A stretch of 64,000 nucleotides of DNA from assembly GCF_003286085.1 (NCBI RefSeq), contig NW_020825289.1, positions 5,952,001 through 6,016,000 on the forward strand. Direction: 5' to 3'. The stretch is from Drosophila persimilis. Taxonomy: Eukaryota; Arthropoda; Insecta; Diptera; Drosophilidae. A program made the translations under genes and the position numbers. Shown piece by piece: positions 24,290-34,800 of the stretch. The notes beneath the pieces were generated by a model. It was not told the origin of the DNA. It did not search any database and saw only the letters and a program-made list of their open reading frames with translations. The stretch's first letter is position 1. Each line of letters starts with the position of its first letter.

Positions 24290-25777
24290 CTAGTCCAAAG
24301 TATTCAGCAGAAGCGTGAGGATTCCATAGCACTGGTTGAGTATCTGGAAGAATAGTTATGAGGGTGCTACCAGAGCTACCATTCAAGTGTTCTTCCATTA
24401 AACTCACGGCCTTGTAGTTAATCATATTAAAAGTGGGAAAGGGAGTAGCTCTCATGATCAATGGTTCCTGGGCACGCAACATTATAAGGCGAATATGGCA
24501 ATCGATTTTCTTGGACCCAACATTTGGGTCGTAGGCCTCGTATGCAGCCTCGGCCACTTCCAGCGACTCCTGCGACATCATGTCCCCGAATTTCGTCCAC
24601 ATTGACAGGTGACCCAAGGCCAAGATCATTAGAAGTATGAACTGGCCTGCCACCTTGGGGTCGTGCCTGGCCATCATTGCCTCGAAGACCGACAGGGAGA
24701 CCAGCAAGAAGTTGACGATCATTTGCATGATTAAAGGACCGTGGAATACCTCATTGCTTCGATCCACCAGACTGAAATAGGGACATCTATAGTAGACGTC
24801 AATTGTATCACTTATTTGTACCTGATAATCTTCTGATGATATTTGACCAGACGATTGATCTCCCATCGCAGCAGATCCTCGTCTCCATCGCAGAGCTGGT
24901 GAAGATGCCGAAGCTCAACGCACAGGACATTCAATCCAGTCGTTAGCTGCGAATAAATAGAGATCGATAGCCCTTCGGTAGAGACGAGCCCCGTTAGGAA
25001 GTACAGAATGCTCCAAGAATGTGATATGTATATGAGGATGTGTGTCACGGGGTGCTTTGATGAATCGTGTAAGTGGAAAGGGTAGGAAACATGCAACGGA
25101 AGGTCCTGCTGTGTCCAGAGGGGCGTGGTAACCAATAGCAGGACGAAGACGACCATGGAAAACGCCCAAATTATTTGCATCCCGATGACAATCAGATAAT
25201 GCAAGCGTTTTGCCGATCGCACTCCTGCAGCAGCCGGGCCCGCTCTCTCCCAATGGTAGCACTCCTCGAGGCCATCGATTACCTCGTCCACGTTATCGGC
25301 ATACAGCAGGAAATATATAAACTTGAAATAGATAAAAAACGACTGAAAATAAAGAACTTTGAGAAGCTATGTTTGTAAGCAGAAAAGATTCAGTGCGAAC
25401 CGCTATTATGAAGGCGAGATCCCGACCCCATTCCACAAGGTCGTCCAGGGAGTCGAATATTCCATAGCATTGGGAGCAGAAAAACATCGTTATCTGAGAG
25501 AAAATAAACAGAAACCAGGTCCTGCGGCCGGGAATCCGTCTTTCCTCCGAGTTCGGGTAGTATCCCATGGCTCTAAAAAGCGAATCTGGTTATCATTATG
25601 TACAAAATACCGTCTTAATATCGACTTTAGCTGTGCTCGGCACTGGTGTGGCACTGTGTGCTCGGGACTCTCATCCGGACTCCTATAAACCGTCACGAAT
25701 GTCATGTAAAGCTTCATGAAGCTCTTCCATTTCTCGCCCAGGCCAAGTCCGACCCGTTCTCTAGGCAGTTCGAACAT
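24290..25777 (-). CDS. Odorant receptor (7tm_6 family), copy 3, 420 aa
   Basis: CDS complement(join(24290..24343, 24408..24771, 24822..25342, 25401..25572, 25626..25777)). All five exon lengths equal those of copy 2 (54, 364, 521, 172 and 152 nt), giving the same 420-aa length, usual for the family. Exon 4 contains GPLIMQMIVNFLLVSLSVFE, and the final exon reads ILNQCYGILTLLLNTLD. Introns are 49-64 bp. An in-frame ATG at 25843 would add 22 residues, but copies 1 and 2 do not preserve it, so the conserved Met at 25777 is preferred. The first donor is GTCGAT, weaker than in the sister copies. A longer continuous frame that reads through intron 3 is an artefact of that intron being open. Confidence 0.85.
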
Positions 25778-25904
25778 CTGCAAGTCCGTGTAAACCGTAC
25801 CGTACTGGCCGTGGAGACCGAATGACACTTTGCAGTCAGACATTGCCTTTCACAGGCGTCAAGTATTGTAAGTATAACACAATGTAATCGTATGGGAATG
25901 TGTT

Positions 25905-25990
25905 CTCTGGCGAGAATTTGCCAGCTGCTCCTTGGTGCCGGGGAATAATAACTTTAAATAGGCTTTGGTTTTGTAATTATTGGCGAATAA
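25905..25990 (-). promoter_or_regulatory. Conserved proximal upstream region of the receptor genes
   Basis: About 100-200 bp before each inferred start lie GAGAATTT plus CAGCTGCT (19992, 23158 and 25910) and then AATTATTGGC (near 20076, 23219 and 25976). Conservation in non-coding DNA of all three copies suggests shared promoter elements, although recent duplication alone could also explain it. Confidence 0.35.
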
Positions 25991-26019
25991 TCCGCTTAAG
26001 GATTGCAGAAATGAGCTAA

Positions 26020-26036
26020 GGCTCGGCGGCAGTGCC
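26020..26036 (-). promoter_or_regulatory. Conserved upstream block of the receptor genes, copy 3
   Basis: GGCTCGGCGGCAGTGCC lies about 245 bp upstream of the inferred start at 25777. This is probably the ancestral spacing. Confidence 0.4.
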
Positions 26037-26065
26037 CTGTGAAGCATTTTCCTTTAGTGTCTTGG

Positions 26066-29000
26066 CCGGTTTTCGTTCTAGTTTGCCGGCCAGGCTGTCA
26101 TTTAAAGGCAAGTCCTCATTAATTTTAATAATTTTAAATCAAATTAAAATTTTATCAAAGGTCTCAATTGAAAGATTCTTGAGAGGGGGTGACTGGATAT
26201 TACGATTCGTTGTCTCAATCCACAAAAACAAAGGCCCTTCTATCTTTATCCCTTAGCCCGTTTAGTCCTTTTCTCGGCAATTGCATTTCATGTAGCGACA
26301 AGAGCTCATCGCAGGCATTTTTGTGCAAATCCTAGCGATTTCAATGAATAATATTATTAATGGATGTAGCCAGGGGGCGGCAAGACTGGAACGAGAGAGG
26401 AGGCCTTGCTTGTCAGCGCGGGAGGCACATGACAGTCGCGTTGACAGCCAACAAGAATGGCAAGGAAGAGGACAGCTGTGGAACGACTTCTCCGAGCTCA
26501 GAGCCAAGTAAGCCGTTCTCTCGTTCCCCATTTCCCATTTCCCATTTCCCATGGACCGTGGAATCCCCCTCGCGACACACTTCATTCATTTTCTTTTCAA
26601 TTTCAATTCCCGTCAAGACTGCAGTACCTCCTCCTCCAACATATTACGCCTCCATCAGCAGCGTCATCATCTTTGCAATGGAGCTGCACAGCCACCCATC
26701 CACCCATCGTCCGGTAATGAAATTTTACCCATTGTCTCCCCGTTTGGCTCTTTGGCAATTTTCAGATTTCTCTTTGCCAGCGATTCTGGAACTGACAATC
26801 GGTTGGGATATCGCTGGCACTTCAGGGAAATGACCGAGAGAGATTGTCGAGAGAGAGATAATAGCGAATAGATCCTAGATCCCCTTTGGAAAATGTTCCC
26901 GGAGTCCCAAGATTTTGCATCCCAGAACGACCCGACAGAATACGAGTGCTTATGCCTCTCTCTCCCTCTCGCTCTCTCGCTCTCTCGCTCTGCTCAATAT
27001 AAATATCTTTTATGTTCATCGGCTTGTCAACATTGTCATCGTCAACGTCTCGTCCTGCTCTTCCTCCTCATTGTCGTCATCCCACGCTCCTCCCTGGCAT
27101 TCATTACAGCTGTGCCATAAGAAGATTGGGCACTACTGAGAGGGGGGGCTGGGGCTGGGGCTGGAGCTGGGGCTTGGTAGGGAACGCTGCACTCTATTAT
27201 TATTCATAGCAAGTAATTTGTTATCTGTGCTATGGCTCTGGTTCTGGGAATCGTTTTCATTGTTTTTGGCTTTTGGATATTTAATGAAATTGCACTTTTG
27301 CATGTGTCGCAATCTGTGGAAAATGTAGGTCAGATTTACATCACACACACACACACACACACACATATTTATTTTAGTTTTCAAAACATTCGACGACATA
27401 AGCTCATTTGTACATAGAATTTCCCCGCCCCTCATTTCTCGCTGTTTAATTTATGCAAAATTCGACCCTGTCAAGGTGGAATGGCCATATTTTATGTATT
27501 CAAAAGCAGACAGCACACAATTCTGCCCCAAAAGCAGACTAGAGGCCAACAAAACAACATGTACCACAAATGTATACGTTTAATGTCTATTTATTCCCTA
27601 TATCTATGTGTAATAACTGGCATATTGTATGCAAATGAATAGACTTTTGCCAGAGGCAAGGCCATTCATCCACCGCCACAAAGGGAACGAAACTGAACAC
27701 AGAGTGCAGTTGCTTCAATTAGAAAGACAATAAGTTATAATGGACATAATGCCTGCAAATATGCGAGGGAAAATCAAATGAAAAGCTGCAAATACTCGTA
27801 TAATCAGCTTAATTGGCACTGAAGCCCAGCAGGATAAGCCTCAAATATTTTCCAGGAACTACAATAATTCAAAACTTTTATATTAGCTCTCAAACTAATC
27901 TCGTATTTAGCAAAAAGTTGCCGGAATGAAAACGTACGTATGTATATTCAACTTTCATAAACTATGCAGTAGAAAAATAGCTTAACGGGCTTTCGGCTTA
28001 AAGAACTTTATTAATTAAAAGCGTTATTTACTTTGACAGGCAACTAGGCCAGGACCCAATTAAAAAAGCTACAAAATTCAGATTTCAATTGAATAATCGA
28101 ACAACGAACAACAAGTTCCGTGAAGGCCAGGTCAAAGGGCAGCAATTAAACATGTACAGAGTAGACAACTCTGGCAAAACAAGAGCCCAGATGAAGGCTC
28201 TGATGTGGTGGAGACCCCTTGCAGTGGCTCCACGGTTAATGCAGAGCCTGCGGCAGTCTCTTGGGACTAGCACCAGGTTTAGTTTAATTGAATGTCAACC
28301 GAGCAGGCACGTGGCAGCAGCTGCCTCTGCCGTCGTACATCCCAAATATCCTTGAATCAGTCCCTGCTTCCGTGTCTCTATGTATCTCCATCTCATCTCC
28401 CCTGTGGAATATTTATAGAGCTCTAAATGCACTCCCACACACGCACACATATCGCCATCGATGGGGCCGTGAATGGAAGCACTTCAATGAAATTTATGTA
28501 ACACAAAAGCGGAATATATTGTTACATACCTTCCAAATGGGGAAGGGCACAGGGCACAGGGCACAGGGCAGAGGGCAGACTGGCAGAGAGACATGCAAAG
28601 CATATGGGAAATATAATAAAGAACTATTTATACAACGACTAACGGCATCGACTGGTGCATGGGGTGTATGCAGAAGAGATCAATAAAGGGTGCAGAAGGC
28701 GGGACCGAACCCAGGATATCCCACGATACAACAATAATACTGTACTTGTATATAGGAAAGGAATCTTCATTTGTCTGCAATGCGAGGTATTTTCAGGTCG
28801 TTTCCTTTCACGGCACACTCTCCATCTGGCGCTTGCTCATTTGCCAGGGCTGGCGAATCGACATGCGATACGGGCACGCTCCTGAAGTCTCCCCAGGGAT
28901 GGGGCCCAGGGCAGGATGGGGCTGGCCCGTATTTGTGTGTGTGTGTTTGTGCTCCAGGTACATAAACTGCAACAAATTTCATACTATTGAGTGGTTTTTG

Positions 29001-29984
29001 AGTGCATTTGAAATAAATGTTATCAATGAAGTTGCATACTTTATGGCCCGCAATCCGCAACCTCCACCTCCCCCACCAGAACAGACCCAAACTCCCAATG
29101 GGGAAAACAAAAAACCCAGAGAGGACGAGGGAGACCATACGGTATGGGGTCGAATAAAATGAAACGTTTTAAAGTTAAGTGCAGTCCGGAGAGAGCCCAG
29201 ACGGCCAGTGACTGAGTGTTTTAATTTGTTTGATGGAAAACCAATTGTGGACACGAGCTCCCAGCCCAACTATCGGCCATCGGCCATCGACTATCGCATG
29301 TCCATGCTGTTGTTCATCTTGAAATTCATTTAAAAGCATCCTCCCATTGCTGCCCCTCGAGAGCCACCCATTAAAGGACCATCTACTATGGAGACTGCAT
29401 TTTGTCAATTTCCGATACCGGACTCTGGCGATTGAATGAAGTTGAGTTTTTTAATTAAAACAAAAAGCAAATAGAAACCCCAAACATCGAGTGAATTCCA
29501 CTCTCTGGCAGGCAGCCGACATCAAGCATCGAATAAATCACAAAAGAGAGAGCTAAATGCCCAGAAAAAAACCCCTCAACGGGCCAAGTTGGTGTGAAAA
29601 CATTTTGTTGTCCAACAGAAAAAACAACAAAATAGAAATAGAACAGAAACGAAACCGACTAAAGCTCAACCAGAATCAGAAACAGAATCCGAATCCGAAT
29701 CCGTATCGGAGCTCGAATCAGAATCAGAACCAGAATCAGAACCAGAGGCACAACCAGAATCCGGGGCTTTGCAACAAAACCCGATGCCCCTCGTTATAAC
29801 CATTCCCATTTCGTTCACAAACCCAACCCAAGTGCAACACTTTTGTTTGTTGATTGAAATGCCGTTTCAGTCCTGATGTTTCGGGACTTTTTGTTGTTGC
29901 TGTACTTTTTTTTTGTGCTCGTTCGATTTCATTTATCGATTTCGTTCCTTTGTTCTTTTGCTCCTGTTGTTTATAAATAAATGA
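26066..29984. other. Non-coding region
   Basis: No gene is supported. Contains a TTTCCCA repeat (26525-26552), (AC)n at 27342-27364, GGGCACA repeats near 28542-28570, and CAGAAT/CCGAAT hexamers at 29670-29757 that create a false Asn/Gln-rich frame. Confidence 0.45.
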
Positions 29985-30289
29985 TTAAATTTTAAAGTAA
30001 AACAGCACCGAAGTTTGCAGACCCTTCAAGAGAGTACAGTTATTCAGCAAAGAACCAACCGCATCCGATTGGAACTGGATCGTAACTTGAGTGTGGTTCT
30101 CCACTATGGGAGGGCCAACGTTTTGAGCATAGTTGTCGTTGTCCATCTCCATGTGGCCTATAATCTTATCGTTTTCCGCCTGCAATAGTAGAATGGTTCT
30201 CAGACCTTAGATTTGGTTTTTAAGACTTCAAAGAATTCATTGCGTACCTTCTACATTCTGTTTGAAGTCGAAGCGGTCTCTCTCTTGGG
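29985..30289 (-). CDS. 3' end of an unrecognised minus-strand gene (putative)
   Basis: On the minus strand a frame ends at TAA 29987-29985 after an amphipathic sequence including QAENDKIIGHMEMDN, NVGPPIVENHTQVTIQF and LQTSVLFYFKI. It extends upstream through LRTILLL to an AG at 30207-30206. A further segment ending at 30248 joins in frame through a possible 42-bp intron (GTACGC...CTAAG) to give RFDFKQNVE-GLRTILLL. The composition is convincing for protein, but the next exon upstream was not found. DINE copy B begins about 270 bp further on, so the gene may have been interrupted or lie partly beyond it. Confidence 0.4.
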
Positions 30290-30562
30290 ACTTTCACCCC
30301 CAATCTCCCATTGAATGGGCATGACGGTTGATCTTTCCTTATGTTTCGAGTATCCACGACCACAAATGCCACGACACTCTCAGAGAGCCACAAAACATCA
30401 TAAAAGTACGAGAGGTGCCAGTTTTTTGTCTTGGATCACCATTTAATCAGCATCTAACACCTCCCAATGCTCCTGAAATGCACTGCCATCGGTCTCGGTC
30501 TGGCTGACATTCGTGCATAACAAACTTCTGCAATCTCCTAAATAATGATCGAGTTTATTCTT

Positions 30563-31702
30563 TTTATACCCGATACTCAAAATGAGTATTGGGGTATATT
30601 AGATTTGTGGTAAAAGTGGATGTGTGTAACGTCCAGAAGGAATCGTTTCCGACCCCATAAAGTATATATATTCTTGATCAGCATCAATAGCCGAGTCGAT
30701 TGAGCCATGTCTGTCTGTCCGTCTGTCCGTCTGTCCGTCTGTCCGTCCGTCCGTCTGTCCGTCTGTCCGTCTGTCCGTCCCCTTCAGCGCCTAATGCTCA
30801 AAGACTATAAGAGCTAGAGCAACGATGTTTTGGATCCAGACTTCTGTGATATGTCACTGCTACAAAAATATTTCAAAACTTTGCCCCGCCCACTTTCGCC
30901 CCCACAAAGGGCGAAAATCTGTGGCATCCACAATTTTAAAGATACGAGAAAACCAAAAACGCAGAATCGTAGAGAATGACGATATCTTTTAGACTGCGGA
31001 ATCTGAATTGGATCGTATTATTATTATAGCCAGCATCAAGAAAACAATTTCATTTTTTCTCGCCCTGTCTCTCTCTAACACACACGTAGCATAGGCGGCT
31101 TTGCTTAGAGTAAAACATTAGCGCCTAGATCTCAGAGACTATAAAAGCTAGAGCAACCAAATTTGGTATCCACACTCCTAATATATCGGACCGAGACGAG
31201 TTTGTTTCAAAATTTCGCCACACCCCCTTCCGCCCCCGCAAAGGATGCAGATCTGGGGATATTCATAAATCTCAGAGACTATTAAGGCTAGAGTAACCAA
31301 ATTTAGTATCCGCACTTCTGTTAGATCTCACTATAAAACGTATATCTCAAAATTTCGCCACACCCCCTTCCGCCCCCACAAAGGACGAAAATCTGTTGCA
31401 TCCACAATATTGCAGATTTGAGAAAACTAGAAACGCAGAATCATAGATAATGACCATATCTTTTAGATTGCTGAATCTGGATCAGATCAGATCATTTTTA
31501 TAGCCAAAAGGAACAAATCAATTTGCAGTGGCTACGCAGCGCGTGACGTCACGCTCAGACTGATTTTCTGTCTCTCTCGCACGCACTCTTTGTCGTGTCG
31601 TTTAATATTAGCGGCGTCTGCCGGAGGAGAGCCATACTGACTTAGTATCGGGTATAACCGTAGAGTTGTGGTGTCCGCAGCAACTCACAACGTTCCCCCT
31701 CG
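30563..31702 (+). mobile_element. DINE-1/mini-me-type element, copy B
   Basis: About 1.14 kb. It starts TTTATACCCGATACTCAAAA, carries a TATATATA core, a (GTCY)n tract at 30707-30780 and several CCCCTTCCGCCCCC blocks, and ends at CGTTCCCCCTCG. Copy A is its near-identical inverted match. No coding capacity. Confidence 0.75.
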
Positions 31703-31734
31703 TTTAATGCGCTCCTTTCGTGAGAGGCCACACA

Positions 31735-31885
31735 CTGCACGACGAAGGGTGTAAGAGAGAGAGAGAGAGAATGACTAAACACGTGGAAGGTTTTGCTTAA
31801 CCACTGCAATTTCATTTGTTCCTTCTGGCTATAATAACGATCCGATCTTATTCAGATTCGGTAACGGAACCTAAATTCTTTCAGA
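31735..31885 (-). mobile_element. DINE-like fragment
   Basis: Just beyond copy B, a short piece ending CTATAATAACGATCCGAT then CAGATTCGG reads as the reverse complement of an internal part of copy B (near 31000). It is a partial second insertion in opposite orientation. Confidence 0.45.
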
Positions 31886-34800
31886 AATAAAGCCTTACTT
31901 CCTGAATAATAGGAATGTGTTTCTCAATAAAAAATACGAACCGTCGAAACGTACTTTGAGGTCGGTGTCCATATACCCCTCTACAAGGGTATTCAAATGC
32001 ATAAATGCAAATACAAAGGGAGGTATCTCTCCATCTATTCTCCTCTCTGCTTCGTTAGTTGGGAAATTGAAAATTGCACAGAAAAGCGAAACGTATTTCC
32101 CATTCAATGGGACGTCATGTCATGATTTTATTTAAGGCTAAAACAGAAATGCAATTGAGTTAATTGATACCCTATGGTTGAGCACTCTAACAGCCGGATC
32201 CTGACACCTGACTTTCGTTTATGTAGCGGGGAAAAAGAGAGAGAAAAATACTGTGCAGATAACAATATATATTATAACTGACAGGCAGAGGATTGCATCT
32301 GCCAAACAGTCATTCGGGTTAATAAAAGGAAGACAATGGCATCGTTTAAGGTGTGAGGATTTCGATTTCGAAACAAACTTCCTTTATGGCTTCCTTGTTT
32401 ATCCGCTATTTTTTCCATAACTACCGCTCTTTCAGTCGGGGAATTTCCACTTCCCCATTGTTGGACAACAACAAAAGTGGGCCCCATTAATAGCTCTTGA
32501 AGGAGCACTCCTAACAGGCATTTGTCGATCCAAGCAGATAACTGGGGCAAACTCAATTAAGTGATGCCCCCAAGGCGCGGTGTCCACTTTTTGCCACTGC
32601 AACCGCCGTGGGGCAACTTAATTGAAGGCAATTATGCGCTTATCAATGCCTCGCCTGTCCCCGTCCCCCTCACTCCCTCTCGTACGACTGTGTCTATCAC
32701 TCGGCAATAATTAAAATGTTTTCTGCCAAGCAAAAAGTGGTAGAACCACAACGCATGAATAAGCACCGCCAAGAGTCAAAGTGAGGCCAATTAAGAGACT
32801 CGAATCGAATCGACTCGGATGGGACGCGACTCCACCTGTGGCTAGTGGCTGGTGGCTGGTGGCTGGTGGCTGCTGCCTGCTGCTGCACGGAGACAAAAAA
32901 GCATTAAATCAATTCCGTTGTCAGTCGGCCGCCCGTTCAGTGGATCCCCAGCAAGAAGAAAAAAGGAAAAGAAACGCTGGACAATCCAAAACCCAAGGCC
33001 CAGCCATCAGATGGATGGCATGCATCGCTGGCCAGCTCCTACCCCGAGGAGTCCGAGCTCTTGTCAGGGCGATTTCAGCAATTTAACACAGCGAGACGCC
33101 AAGAAATTTCAGCAATTCACCCGACAATGAGAAACGCGTCGAGGTTACGCTCAATCAATCTCGCCAAGCGACAAATGTCCGTCTTCTGTCTGCTGTCTCC
33201 CCACTAGAACTGGGGGCGGAACATCTGGACGGACGACCGAGGCGCACCGGGAGCACCATGAGCACCGGGAGCACCGGCAGCACCTGGATGTCGCATCGCT
33301 TATGGCTTCATTCATTTCATTTAGCAGCCCATGTCCATGCCCTCTAGATTTATTCATGATAATTACTTAATTTGCTTGTCTTAATTAAGTGACGACTTTT
33401 TCGGGGGAATATTCAAGACGAGCGGAAGAGAAAAGTTTGTATCGAAAGCTTTTAGTGTCTGTGCCCCTCTTGGCACTCCATTAGCCGTCTCCTTAGGGCT
33501 TTTCTCCTCCACCGGATGGTCTCCATCTCCTCCATTCGCGGCCTTCATCTCCGCCCAGCTAATTCGCAAAGAAAGTAATTAAGCCAACTTCTTTTGGCTG
33601 CACTTCCGATTTGATTCTGATGCGCTTTTAGCCAGTGCTTGTCGAGTGCCTGCCAGTCGGACATCGTTCAGGGCTTTTCGCACATCATTCGGACACGGGC
33701 ATTGACTGGACGGACTGTCATCTAATTAGGATGCCATTGGCGGACCCTCTTCACACTCCTTTTCGCCTCCTTGCAACCACCTGATTACTTTGCGTCTCTC
33801 TAATACAGACTCCCTGCCCCCTGTAAGCCATTGTTGCAGCTTCCACCTTCCTCTCAGCGGCTCCAATCCCCATCTAATTAAAACTCGTTTAACAACAATT
33901 TCAATTGCGCTCGACGGGATGGTAGGGTGCGGAGTGGTTCATGAACCTGTTGCCAAGACTCCCTGCTGAAATCGCCTTCTCTCCATCCGCCATCCTCCCA
34001 TCAAGCACCATTGAGAAGCTTTTTTTATCCGTTCGTGCAACGTAACAAGGTTTCCATTACTCCATTTCTCTCCCCCTGCTGCTACTCCTGCTGCTACTCC
34101 TGCTGCTCCCCCTGCTGCTGCTCCTCCTGCTTTTTGCTGATTGTGTAATTTTAATGTAATTCCCTTTTATTGTTTTTTATTCCACTCTCTTTGTCTCTCT
34201 CCCTCTCTGCTGTGTTCTTCTTCTGTGTGTGTCTGACATTAATTGCAATTAATTGAAAAACTGTTGGCGGGGAAAACACAATAAATTATAATCGCAAAAG
34301 TTTTATTTTTTTCTGATTGTTTTATATGCAGCCTTTATTGATTCGATTTGGGGGAAAAGCGAAACTACACAGGGAGAGGGCGGGGCAGTGTCTGGACACA
34401 CTAAGCACCTACAAGCAAGAGGCCATAAATCAATTAAATCGGTTTAAGGAGCGGAATGAGGCACTCACCCACCCATACAACCACCCATCGACCCATCCAC
34501 AAGAAGCAATTAAAGTTTTTCAAGGGCCATCCGCAACTGCAATTATGATTCAACGAGTCTATCCCTTTGCCTCTCCCCCTCCCCCCCCAACCGAGCCCCC
34601 AAATACACCCCAAACCAAAGAAGACAAAAGGTAATTGAGGCTGGTCTCAGGGCCATGGACTGCAGAGTACGGAACGGAACCCTTCTGGCGTCTGGCACAA
34701 ATCTGCATTACAATGATAATTTATGGCCCAGTATTTTGGGCGGCCGGTTACCAGGTGTGGGTGGCGGAGTCTGTGCCACGTCTGTGGGAGGAAGGAGTTG

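Noticed and set aside
24285..24866. Continuous 193-aa frame as a separate receptor-like protein
   Set aside because: It reads through introns 3 and 4 of receptor copy 3. Conserved splice sites in all copies and the ILNQCYGIL last exon show it is spliced.
29557..29799. 80-aa Asn/Gln-rich frame
   Set aside because: Produced by CAGAAT/CCGAAT hexanucleotide repeats.
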